This document shows positions 26,134-34,302 of a stretch of 48,302 bases of DNA, piece by piece (position 1 is the first letter of the stretch; each line of letters begins with the position of its first letter). The translations under genes were made by a program, and so were the position numbers. The notes under the pieces were generated by a model. That model ran no database searches and had not been told where the DNA came from. It worked only from the letters and a program-made list of their open reading frames with translations. Location of the stretch: assembly GCA_023427085.1 (NCBI GenBank), contig JAEZBO010000007.1:1-48302 (forward strand). The letters run 5' to 3'. The stretch comes from Pseudomonadota bacterium. Its GTDB lineage: Bacteria; Pseudomonadota; Gammaproteobacteria; Burkholderiales; Burkholderiaceae_B.

Positions 26134-26838
26134 TCACGGCGCCGCCGGAATCTCCAGCCCGCGTGCTACGGCCGGACGAGCCACGAAGCTGTCCAGCACC
26201 CGCTTGACGTGGGTGAAGTCGGCAAAGCCGACCAGCTCGCCGGCGCCATAGAACCCGACCAGATTGCGGATCCACGGAAACGTGGCGATGTCGGCGATCG
26301 AATAGTCATCTCCCAGTATCCATTGGCGATCGGCCAGCCACTTGTCGAGCACGCCGAGCAGGCGGCGGCTTTCGGCCACGTAGCGGTCGCGTGGACGCTT
26401 GTCCTCGTATTCGCTGCCGGCGAACTTGTGGAAGAAGCCCAGTTGGCCGAACATCGGCCCGACCCCGCCCATCTGGAACATCAGCCATTGCAGCGCCTGA
26501 TAGCGGCCAGCCGGGTCGGCCGGGATGAACTGGCCGGTCTTCTCGGCCAGGTAGACCAGGATCGCGCCCGATTCGAACAGCGGCAAGGGCTGGCCGCCCG
26601 GACCCTGCGGATCGATGATGGCCGGGATCTTGTTGTTGGGATTGAGCGAAAGAAACTCGGGCGAGGTCTGGTCGTTGTGTTCGAACGCGACGCGGTGGAC
26701 CTCGTAGGGCAGGCCGGTCTCCTCGAGCATGATCGAGACCTTGACGCCGTTGGGCGTGGGCAGCGAGTACAACTGGATGCGGTCGGGATGGCGGGCGGGC
26801 CATTTGTCGGTGATGGCGAAGCCGGTCAGTGCGCTCAT
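26134..26838 (-). CDS. Glutathione S-transferase, YghU/YfcG type
   Basis: A 234-residue GST of the Nu class (YghU/YfcG), which tends to act as a disulfide-bond reductase using glutathione. The thioredoxin-like domain contains SLPTPNGVKVSIMLEE, NPNNKIPAIIDPQGPGGQPLPLFESGAIL and the C-terminal helical domain contains WLADRQWILGDDYSIADIATFPW. A TPNG-type Thr/Asn active site replaces the classic Tyr or Ser. The ATG at 26838 gives the full family length; the longer frame above it is antisense to the patatin gene. It is divergent from that gene. Confidence 0.9.
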   Translation of the reverse strand: MSALTGFAITDKWPARHPDRIQLYSLPTPNGVKVSIMLEETGLPYEVHRVAFEHNDQTSPEFLSLNPNNKIPAIIDPQGPGGQPLPLFESGAILVYLAEKTGQFIPADPAGRYQALQWLMFQMGGVGPMFGQLGFFHKFAGSEYEDKRPRDRYVAESRRLLGVLDKWLADRQWILGDDYSIADIATFPWIRNLVGFYGAGELVGFADFTHVKRVLDSFVARPAVARGLEIPAAP

Positions 26839-27027
26839 GCGGGAGGTCCTGTGGGAGGGGATCGATCGCATACCGTAGCAGATGCGTCGGGGCGGCGCCG
26901 GGCATGCCCCTACAATGGCTGGGCACTTGTGCACTGCAGCGCGCCGCGCCGGTGCGCCGCCCGCCGCCTGCCATGGCGCCCCCTGCCATGGCGTGACGGC
27001 GACCCATCCCTTCAGCAAGGAGTCCCG

Positions 27028-28056
27028 ATGTCCGCCCAGCCCGCCTCGCCCCTGATGCTCGATTTTGCACTGCAAGGAGGCGGCGCGCATGGCGCCTACA
27101 CCTGGGGTGTGCTCGACCGCTTCCTGCAAGAGCCGGACCTGCAGGTCGAAGGCATCTCGGGCACCTCGGCCGGCGCGATGAACGCGGTGGTGCTGGCCGA
27201 CGGCTATGCGGCCGACGGCGCCGAGGGCGCCCGCGCCGCGCTCGAGGCGTTCTGGCGGCGGGTATCCGACGCGGCGCTGTTCAGCCCCTTGCGGCGCAGC
27301 CCGCTGGACGTGCTGCTGGGCAACTGGACGCTCGACAACTCGCCGGCCTACCTGGCCTTCGACATCGCGGCGCGGGTGATCTCGCCCTACGACCTGAACC
27401 CGGTCGCCGCCAACCCGCTGCGCGACGTGCTGGCGCAGAGCGTCGACTTCGAACGGCTCACCGCCAGCCCGATCCGCCTGTTCGTGACCGCCACCAACGT
27501 GCGCACCGGCCGTGGCAGGGTGTTCCAGAACGCCGAGCTCACGCCCGACGTGCTGCTGGCCTCGGCCTGCCTGCCGACCTTGTTCCAGGCCGTCGAGATC
27601 GGCGGCGATCCGTATTGGGACGGCGGCTATTCGGGCAATCCGACCATCACGCCGCTGGTGCGCGATTGCGCCTGCAGCGACACGGTGCTGGTGCAGATCA
27701 ACCCGGTCGAGCGCGACGGCGAGCCACGCGGCGCGCGCGAGATCCAGAACCGCGTCAACGAGGTGTCGTTCAACGCCTGCCTGCTCAAGGAGCTGCGCAT
27801 GATCGCGCTGATGCGCAGCCTGATCGATCCGGGTCAGGGCGAATGCGCCCGCTGGGCCGGCATGCGCATCCACCGGGTCGCCAGCGATGCGTTGCGCGAG
27901 CTGGGCTACTCGTCCAAGCTCAATGCCGAATGGGCTTTCCTGTGCATGTTGCGCGACGAGGGCCGGCGCTCGGCCGAGGCTTTCCTGGCGGCCCATCGCG
28001 GCGACCTGGGCAAGCGCTCGACGCTCGACTTGGACAGTTATCTGGACGGTGTCTGA
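27028..28056 (+). CDS. Patatin-like phospholipase
   Basis: A 342-residue patatin-family lipid acyl hydrolase. The oxyanion-hole motif GGGAHG is at 17-22, the nucleophile S47 lies in GTSAG (45-49) and the catalytic D198 in DGGYSG. The dyad is complete, so it is probably active. There is no signal peptide; bacterial members of this size are cytoplasmic or, rarely, secreted by type V systems, which is not the case here. AAGGAG at 27017-27022 fixes the start. An enoyl-CoA hydratase-like gene follows after 55 bp, possibly in the same transcript. Confidence 0.9.
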   Translation: MSAQPASPLMLDFALQGGGAHGAYTWGVLDRFLQEPDLQVEGISGTSAGAMNAVVLADGYAADGAEGARAALEAFWRRVSDAALFSPLRRSPLDVLLGNWTLDNSPAYLAFDIAARVISPYDLNPVAANPLRDVLAQSVDFERLTASPIRLFVTATNVRTGRGRVFQNAELTPDVLLASACLPTLFQAVEIGGDPYWDGGYSGNPTITPLVRDCACSDTVLVQINPVERDGEPRGAREIQNRVNEVSFNACLLKELRMIALMRSLIDPGQGECARWAGMRIHRVASDALRELGYSSKLNAEWAFLCMLRDEGRRSAEAFLAAHRGDLGKRSTLDLDSYLDGV

Positions 28057-28111
28057 CGCGCTTCGTTATGCTGAGGGCACGACGACACATACCAATACGA
28101 TGAGGAGCGAC

Positions 28112-28918
28112 ATGAACACCGAGACCCTGACCGCCCAGGCCGCCGAGGACCTGCTGATCGAGACCGACGGCCCGATCCTGCGCATTACCTTCAATCGCCC
28201 GCAGGCGCGCAACGCGATGAAGCTGGCGATGTACGAACAGCTGGCGCAGACGCTGGCCGGCCTGCACGAGCGGCCCGAGATCCGCGTGGTGGTGCTGCGC
28301 GGCGCCGGCGACAAGGCCTTTGCCAGCGGCACCGACATCTCCGAATTCAAGCGATTCTCCAGCGCGCAGGACGCGATCGACTACGAGAACACCATCTCGC
28401 GCATCCTGTCGGTGATCGAGGCCTGCCCGGTGCCGACCATCTCTGCCATCGCCGGCGCCTGCACCGGCGGCGGCATGGCGATCGCCGCCTGCTGCGACCT
28501 GCGCGTGGCGGCCGCCAATGCGCGCTTCGGCATGCCGATGGCGCGCACGCTGGGCAACTGCCTGTCGGCGTCCAGCCATGCGCGGCTGGCCGCGCTGATC
28601 GGTCCGGGCCGCGTCAAGGACCTGCTGCTGACCGCGCGCCTGGTCGATGCCGACGAGGCGCGGCTGTGGGGCCTGGTGTCCGAGGTGCTGGCCGACGAGG
28701 CCGCCATGCAGGCGCGCGCCGACGAGCTGGCGCAGGCCATCGCCGGCCATGCGCCGTTGACGATGCGGGTCACCAAGGAGACGCTGGCCGCGCTGGCCGC
28801 GCCGGTGTCGGCCGAGCTCGAAGAGCGCCTGCTGCTCAAGGCCTATCTTTCGCAGGACTTCGCCGAGGGCGTCAAGGCCTTCCTGGACAAGCGCGCGCCC
28901 AACTGGACCGGACGCTGA
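28112..28918 (+). CDS. Enoyl-CoA hydratase/isomerase family protein
   Basis: A 268-residue crotonase-fold protein acting on an acyl-CoA. NRPQARNAMKLAMYEQL (about 28-44) and the oxyanion segment FASGTDISEFKRF are typical; the second loop IAGACTGGGMAIAACCDLRVA contains the family glycines. The usual catalytic glutamates of true hydratases are not clearly in place (the segment after FGMP reads MARTLGNCLS), so hydration is uncertain and an isomerase, lyase or decarboxylase is possible. GAGGAG at 28102-28107 supports the ATG at 28112 rather than the one at 28100. Confidence 0.85.
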   Translation: MNTETLTAQAAEDLLIETDGPILRITFNRPQARNAMKLAMYEQLAQTLAGLHERPEIRVVVLRGAGDKAFASGTDISEFKRFSSAQDAIDYENTISRILSVIEACPVPTISAIAGACTGGGMAIAACCDLRVAAANARFGMPMARTLGNCLSASSHARLAALIGPGRVKDLLLTARLVDADEARLWGLVSEVLADEAAMQARADELAQAIAGHAPLTMRVTKETLAALAAPVSAELEERLLLKAYLSQDFAEGVKAFLDKRAPNWTGR

Positions 28919-28956
28919 TTCAACGCCGGCCGGCGCCCCTGCGGGCGCCCCTGCCG

Positions 28957-29181
28957 TCAATAATGCGGCGGCAGTTCGTCGCGCAGGTTGCGCGACAGCC
29001 CGGCGCCACTGGCGTCCGGGCCTTGCTGCTGGCGCAGCTCGGTCAGCTCGCGGGTCAGGAATTCGATCATGCGCTGCTGGCGGAACACGGTCTCGTTGAG
29101 CTGGTCGAGCAGGTCGTCGGCCAAGCTGGCCTTGATCTCGAGTTCGATCAGGCGCTTCTCGATGTCGTCGGTGGGGTTCAT
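28957..29181 (-). CDS. slyX: SlyX family protein
   Basis: A 74-residue coiled-coil protein of the SlyX family. Most of the chain is one heptad-rich helix: EKRLIELEIKASLADDLLDQ, then LNETVFRQQRMIEFLTREL, then a short tail ending PPHY as in many SlyX proteins. The function is unknown. The ATG at 29181 gives the standard N-terminus. It is 44 bp downstream of the SDR/membrane fusion gene on the same strand and so may be cotranscribed. Confidence 0.88.
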   Translation of the reverse strand: MNPTDDIEKRLIELEIKASLADDLLDQLNETVFRQQRMIEFLTRELTELRQQQGPDASGAGLSRNLRDELPPHY

Positions 29182-29225
29182 GGCCGTATTAGACACCGGC
29201 GCCACCTGGGCGGCGCCGGACCTCG

Positions 29226-31700
29226 CTAGAAAATGTAGCGGTTGAAGCTGCCATAGCGCGACTGGATGCGGCCACGCGGGATCGCCAGCGCGGTCAGCGC
29301 CAGGCCCGCGACGATCGCGCCGCCCATCTGCAGCGGCGTCTCGCCGTACAGCAACGCCACGATCACCAGACCCAGCCCCAGCGGCATCAGCAGCAGGCGC
29401 ACGGCGCGCGCGACCTCGGCGGCGGCGATCGAGATCACCGTCAGCGCCAGCGCGCCGACCAGGTGATCGGCGTTGGCCATGGTGCCCTGGCTGTCGAGCG
29501 TCACCCGCGTGAACAGCAGCCAGAAGCCGATCGCCGCCGCCAGCATCAGATTCCACGGCAGCGACACGCCGCCCAGCGCCACGTCGGCGAGGATCTTGCC
29601 CGGCGGCCGGTCGAATTCGTCGCTGGGCTTGGCGCGTTCGCCCTCGTCGGTATCGCCGAACAGGAACACCCGCAGCAGGCTCTTGCCGGCGCTGCGGCGC
29701 CGCTTGAGAAACTGCACGGTGGCCAGCAGCTCGTCGAGCGAATAGGGGATCTGGATCAGCATCGCCGCCGCGCCGATCAGCGCCAGCGTGCTCCAGGTGC
29801 CGATGACGATGGGCTGGATGATGACGAAGGTGATCGACACGACACCCAGCGGCGCGATCATCAGGCCGAACAGGAACACCAGCCACGGCATGGTGCGCCA
29901 GCGCGCCCGCGAGCCGACGATGCCGGTCAGCACCTCGAGCATGTAGGTGTAGCTGCCGATGGCCGCGTCAGGCACCGGCCAGGCCTCGGACACCGACGAG
30001 GTGATGATTTCCTCGGTGCCGTTGCGCGGGTCCTGCGCCGAGCCGGCGAAGAACGGCTCCCACACGCCGTCGACGTGGCCGAGCTGATAGGCGGCCAGGT
30101 AGCGCGACACATACAGGCCGACCAGCGCCAGCGCGATGATCGGCACCCGCTGGGTCCAGTCCGACGGGTTGTAGCTCCAGCCCAGCGGCGTCTGCGGGCC
30201 GGTCAGGCGCGCCACCGGGCTGACCCCCGGCTCGGGTTTGAGCCCGACCGCCAGGCCGAAGATCAGCCCGCCGACCAGCGTGTCCGACAGATAGGCGGCG
30301 GCGTTGTCGGTCCACAGGCAAAACGGCGCGGCCATCACCAGCGCGCCGATGCCGGCGCAGACCCAGCGCGCATGCGGCATGCGCCACGACAGCGAGAGCG
30401 CGGCGAACAGCACCAGCGCGCAGCCCAGCACGACCTCGGCCATGCGCAGCCACGGGTCGTCGACGCCGATCAGCGGCGGCTGCGTAATCAGCCAGGTGCC
30501 CAGCGCGATGTTGACGAAGTGGGCCCAGCGGCCCTCGGCGTGCTGCTGCCGGTACAGCACCTCGTGGCGCTTGCGCAGCGCCTCGGGATCGCGCGCGACC
30601 TCGGCCAGCTCCTGCAGCACCGGCGGGGCGGTCACGCCGTTGCGCTGGTACCAGCCCAGGGGATCGCGCTTGAGGTTGGCGACGATCTCGGGCAGCACGT
30701 CCTTGATGCGCCGGAGCGGGCGCCAGCCGATCAATTGTTCGGCGCGCCGCGTGTCCAGCGCGTAGTGCGCGTGCGACATCGCGACCATGTAGGGCCGGAT
30801 GAACGGTTTCTCGCCCTGGTCCAGTGCGTCGGGCACCACCGGCTCGAGCCGGGCCTGGGCCCAGGCGCCGGCGGCGGCCACCGGCTTGGGCAAGCGCAAC
30901 GTCGGCCATTCTTCCTGGCCGTGCACCAGGTAGCCGATCTCGTCCTGCAGCGTGGCGTAACCCACGCCTTCGTTCTCGCCGATCAGCATTTCGGTGCGCG
31001 CCGGCAGGCTGGCGCGCCGGTCCAGCGTACGCACGAAGGCGTCGATCATGTCCTCGCGGTGCACCATCGACTGTCCCACCAGTGTCGACGACGAATAGAA
31101 ATGGCTTTCGACGTCACGCTCGTAGATGCGGGCGATCTGCTGCGCCAGCGTCGGCACCACCGACTGTTCGTCGTAGACACCGGCCAGCCGCAGGATCGCG
31201 TAGGGCATGTCACCGGCCTCGTCGCGCAGCACCTGCTCGGCCTCGAGCTTGGACTGCGGGTACACGTACAGCGGCTCGAACGGCGTGTCTTCGTCGATCT
31301 GTTGGCCCGGCTGGCACGGCGCGTGGACCAGCATGGTGCTGGCATAGACGAAGCGCTCGACCTCGAATTCGCGCAGGCCGCGCACCAGCCGCCGCGTGCC
31401 TTCGACGTTGACGCGCTGGTATAGCGGGTTGTCCTTGCCGGACGAGTCGAAATACGCCACCAGGTGCAGCACGCCGGCCAGCCGCTTGCCGGTGTCGGCC
31501 GCCACCTGCGCCAGCGTCTCGCGCACCGAGTCGTCGTCCGACAGGTCGATCTCGTGGACCGGATAATCCAGCCCTTCGCCCTCGGTCTGATCCAGCCCGA
31601 CGATGCGGTACTGGTCGCCCAGTGCCTGGGCCAGCGAGCGCCCGAGGTTGCCGGCGGCACCGGTGATCAATACGACCGGACGATCCGTGGCGCTCTGCAT
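29226..31700 (-). CDS. SDR epimerase fused to SPW-repeat and VKOR-like membrane domains
   Basis: An 824-residue fusion. Residues 1-340 are an extended SDR/epimerase with NAD(P) motif GAAGNLG (14-20) and active-site Y147-xxx-K151. After a linker come membrane helices with SPW-repeat character (about 393-488), then a block (about 520-665) whose sequence matches, from memory, vitamin K epoxide reductase-like domains of similar fusions. There the expected WCTLCL pair is WSTLAL (636-641), so both redox cysteines are missing. A further membrane part (about 710-810) ends the chain. An AGGAG ribosome binding site precedes the ATG. The substrate is unknown; a tethered NAD-dependent enzyme is the simplest reading. 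Confidence 0.8.
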   Translation of the reverse strand: MQSATDRPVVLITGAAGNLGRSLAQALGDQYRIVGLDQTEGEGLDYPVHEIDLSDDDSVRETLAQVAADTGKRLAGVLHLVAYFDSSGKDNPLYQRVNVEGTRRLVRGLREFEVERFVYASTMLVHAPCQPGQQIDEDTPFEPLYVYPQSKLEAEQVLRDEAGDMPYAILRLAGVYDEQSVVPTLAQQIARIYERDVESHFYSSSTLVGQSMVHREDMIDAFVRTLDRRASLPARTEMLIGENEGVGYATLQDEIGYLVHGQEEWPTLRLPKPVAAAGAWAQARLEPVVPDALDQGEKPFIRPYMVAMSHAHYALDTRRAEQLIGWRPLRRIKDVLPEIVANLKRDPLGWYQRNGVTAPPVLQELAEVARDPEALRKRHEVLYRQQHAEGRWAHFVNIALGTWLITQPPLIGVDDPWLRMAEVVLGCALVLFAALSLSWRMPHARWVCAGIGALVMAAPFCLWTDNAAAYLSDTLVGGLIFGLAVGLKPEPGVSPVARLTGPQTPLGWSYNPSDWTQRVPIIALALVGLYVSRYLAAYQLGHVDGVWEPFFAGSAQDPRNGTEEIITSSVSEAWPVPDAAIGSYTYMLEVLTGIVGSRARWRTMPWLVFLFGLMIAPLGVVSITFVIIQPIVIGTWSTLALIGAAAMLIQIPYSLDELLATVQFLKRRRSAGKSLLRVFLFGDTDEGERAKPSDEFDRPPGKILADVALGGVSLPWNLMLAAAIGFWLLFTRVTLDSQGTMANADHLVGALALTVISIAAAEVARAVRLLLMPLGLGLVIVALLYGETPLQMGGAIVAGLALTALAIPRGRIQSRYGSFNRYIF

Positions 31701-31725
31701 GGCTTTCTCCTGGGTGCAATGCGGC

Positions 31726-31738
31726 GATCGTAACGATC
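31726..31738. promoter_or_regulatory. Small palindrome upstream of the SDR fusion gene
   Basis: GATCGT-A-ACGATC, a perfect inverted repeat 25 bp upstream of the fusion gene's ATG. It is short enough to occur by chance in this DNA, so an operator role is only a possibility. Confidence 0.25.
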
Positions 31739-31966
31739 ACGGCAGGCGCTGGCATCGGCAAACGGTTTCAAAGGTTTCCGCGGTGTAAGCCGATCGACAG
31801 CTGGCCGGCCCGGCTCACGGGCACGGGATCCGCGGCCTGCGCGCATGTTGCCCCAGCGCGACCGGATTCCTTGCCTGTCTCGGCGAGTGCCAGCCAACCG
31901 ATGCCCTTTATGTAGTGCCGGAACTGGATACATGAACACCAGGCAGAACAGCCTCTGCGCGCGGCG

Positions 31967-32638
31967 TCAAAGCCCGCGGTTTTCGACGGCGAACTTGACC
32001 AGCTCGGCCTGGCCTTCGATGCCGAGCTTGCGTTTGATGTTCTGGCGGTGCGTCTCGACCGTGCGCACCGACAGGTGCAGCGCCGAGGCGATCTGTTTGT
32101 TGGCGGCGCCCTGGCCGATGTGGCGCAGGATTTCCTTTTCGCGCGGGCTCAGCAGCGCGGTCGGCACCATGGCGCTCGACAGCCGCATCGACACCGCCGG
32201 ACTGAAGTAGGTGCGCCCGCTTATCACATGGCCGATGGCCGTGACGATCTCGCCGGCCGGCTCGTCCTTGAGCAGATAACCGCGCGCGCCGGCGCGGATC
32301 GCCTGCAGCGTGTATTCGACGTTGTCGTGCATCGACAGCACCAGCATCGCGATCTGCGGCCACTGCTCGTGCACGCGCTCGGCCAGCTCCAGCCCGCCCA
32401 TGCCGCGCATGTTCAGGTCCATCAGCACCAGCTGCGGCAAGGCCTGCTCGGCGTCGGCGCGCTGCTCGCAGGCATGCAGGAAGGCCAGCGCCGCATGGCC
32501 GTCGTCGGCCTCGCCGATGACACGCAGCTGCGGCACCGATTCGAGCCGCAGCCGCAGTCCGTCGCGCACCAGCGGATGATCGTCGACCAGCAGCAGCCTG
32601 ACCTGCGGATCGGTGGGACGGGGCGGGGTCGGGTTCAT
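31967..32638 (-). CDS. NarL/FixJ-family response regulator
   Basis: A 223-residue response regulator: receiver domain with DD at 19-20 and phospho-acceptor D74 in LMDLNMRGMGG, and a C-terminal LuxR-type helix-turn-helix (about 160-215; LSPREKEILRHIGQG, NKQIASALHLSVRTVETH). Its ATG overlaps the stop of the upstream kinase gene by 4 bp. It should be phosphorylated by that kinase and most likely controls the divergent cstA operon. Confidence 0.92.
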   Translation of the reverse strand: MNPTPPRPTDPQVRLLLVDDHPLVRDGLRLRLESVPQLRVIGEADDGHAALAFLHACEQRADAEQALPQLVLMDLNMRGMGGLELAERVHEQWPQIAMLVLSMHDNVEYTLQAIRAGARGYLLKDEPAGEIVTAIGHVISGRTYFSPAVSMRLSSAMVPTALLSPREKEILRHIGQGAANKQIASALHLSVRTVETHRQNIKRKLGIEGQAELVKFAVENRGL

Positions 32639-34041
32639 GCGGGACGGGTTCCAGGCAGGGGGATCCAGGCGCTCAGCCAGGTGCCGCGGGCATCGGACGA
32701 GACACGCAACTGGCCGCCCAGCGGCTCGATGCGTTCGCGCATGTTGCGCAGGCCGATGCCGCGGTCGGCGGCGCGTTGCACGTCGATGGTGTCGAAGCCG
32801 CAGCCGTCGTCGTGGATAGACAGTTCGACGTGCCGCTGGCCGTAGGCCAGCCGGATCTCGACGCTGCGCGCCTGCGCGTGGCGCATGACGTTGGTCAGCG
32901 CCTCCTGCGCGACGCGGAACAGCGCGGTGTTGTGCGCATCGGGCAGGCGCTGCTCGCTGCCGTCGACCCGCAGCCGAGCCTGCAGCGCGGCGGGCGCGCC
33001 GCCGGGTAGCGTGGTCTCCTGCGCCAGCTGGGCCAGCGCGGCCGGCAGCCCCAGGTCATCGAGCAGGCTGGGCCGCAGATTGTGCGAGATGCGGCGCATT
33101 TCGCCGACCGAGGCGTGCAGGCGGTCGAGCGCCGCCAGGATCGGCCGTTCGACGTGGGCGATGTCCTGCGCCGGCGCGCCGCCCGGCAGCCGCAGGCGTT
33201 CGAGCGCGGCCTCGAGCATCAGCTTGGCCGACACCAGCAACTGGTTGATGCCGTCGTGCAGTTCGCGCGACAGCCGCGCCCGTTCGGACTCCTGCGATTG
33301 CACGACCTGCTGGGCCAGCCGCCGCAGCTTGGCGTCAGCCTGCCGATGATCGCTGACGTTCAGCGCCAGGCCGCTGCCGGCCACCAGCAGCGTGCTGATC
33401 GCGGCGATGCCGGCGACCCAGCCCAGCATGGCGCGGATGTTGGCCTGCGCGGCGCGGTCGATCTCGGCCAGCGCCGCCTCGATGTCGTCCAGGTAGATGC
33501 CGGTGCCCAGCATCCAGCCCCATTGCGGCACGGCGACCACGTAGCCGAGCTTCTCCATCTCGCGCTGCGCCGACGGTTTGTGCCACAGGTAATGCACCAC
33601 CGCGCCCTGTTCGCCATGCTCGCGCGCCGCCTGCAGCAGCGGCCGCAGCACCGGGCTGCCCAGCTGGTCGCGCAGGTCGCTCAGGTCGCGGCCGACCAGC
33701 TCGGGCTGGCGCGGATGCATCAGGCTGCGGCCCTGCAGGTCGTAGACGAAGAAGTAGCCGTCGCGGCCGAACTCCATCTGCGCCAGCAGCGCAAGCGCCT
33801 CGGCCTGGCCCTGGGCCGGGTCGCCGGCGGTATCGGCCACCAGCGGCTGGATCGCGCTTTGCGCCAGTTTGACGTAGTGGCGCAGCTCGGCTTCCTTGCT
33901 GGAGAGCCAGGCCTGTTCGACCAGTTGTTTCTGCTGTTGCGCCAGCCCGGTGCCGCGCTGATAGACGGCATACGACAGCGCGGCCATCGCCACCAGCAGC
34001 GGCACCACGGCCAGCAAAAGGATCTTGGAACGGAGCTTCAT
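32635..34041 (-). CDS. Cache-domain sensor histidine kinase (NarX/HisKA_3 type)
   Basis: A 468-residue membrane kinase. Helix 1 (about 8-26), a periplasmic single Cache-2 domain (about 35-195, with GYFFVYDLQGRSLMHP and WGWMLGTGIYLDD), helix 2 (about 205-228), then HisKA_3 with H262 in SRELHDGINQLL and a HATPase domain ending in GIGLRNMRERIEPLGG. Domains of this Cache class often bind short carboxylates such as pyruvate or propionate. ATG 34041 begins MKLRSKILLL directly before helix 1; the longer frame has an unlikely basic extension. Divergent from cstA, coupled to the NarL-type regulator. Confidence 0.9.
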   Translation of the reverse strand: MKLRSKILLLAVVPLLVAMAALSYAVYQRGTGLAQQQKQLVEQAWLSSKEAELRHYVKLAQSAIQPLVADTAGDPAQGQAEALALLAQMEFGRDGYFFVYDLQGRSLMHPRQPELVGRDLSDLRDQLGSPVLRPLLQAAREHGEQGAVVHYLWHKPSAQREMEKLGYVVAVPQWGWMLGTGIYLDDIEAALAEIDRAAQANIRAMLGWVAGIAAISTLLVAGSGLALNVSDHRQADAKLRRLAQQVVQSQESERARLSRELHDGINQLLVSAKLMLEAALERLRLPGGAPAQDIAHVERPILAALDRLHASVGEMRRISHNLRPSLLDDLGLPAALAQLAQETTLPGGAPAALQARLRVDGSEQRLPDAHNTALFRVAQEALTNVMRHAQARSVEIRLAYGQRHVELSIHDDGCGFDTIDVQRAADRGIGLRNMRERIEPLGGQLRVSSDARGTWLSAWIPLPGTRPA

Positions 34042-34183
34042 TACATAAAGGGCGCGAATGCGCTTGTTGCGCCGCGTCATGGGCGGCCCGTCAGGCGCGT
34101 CGCGGGATCGGCGGCGCGCGGCATCAGAATTTACTGCAGCGCACTACGTACTGCTGCTTAGCGAGTTCGCGTGTTTTCGCGCT

Positions 34184-34199
34184 TGTGACGCTGTGACGC
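34184..34199 (+). promoter_or_regulatory. Tandem TGTGACGC repeat in kinase/cstA intergenic region
   Basis: Two exact head-to-tail copies of the octamer TGTGACGC, about 105-120 bp upstream of the cstA ATG. It could be a direct-repeat site for the NarL-type regulator; this is inference. Confidence 0.4.
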
Positions 34200-34302
34200 A
34201 GCGCAAATACTACCGCGGTCGCCGGTTTGCCTGCTGCGCCCGCTGAAAAAGGGGCACGGGGCCGGCACGGGATTCACTGAAAAAAGTGTGCGAGGAGCAG
34301 CA

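Noticed and set aside
26209..27027. N-terminal extension of the patatin gene
   Set aside because: It runs antisense through the GST gene, and the start at 27028 has an AAGGAG ribosome binding site and a family-typical N-terminus.
31701..31966. Possible gene between the NarL-type regulator and the SDR fusion
   Set aside because: Only short shadow-like frames exist; apart from a 13-bp palindrome I see no feature in it.
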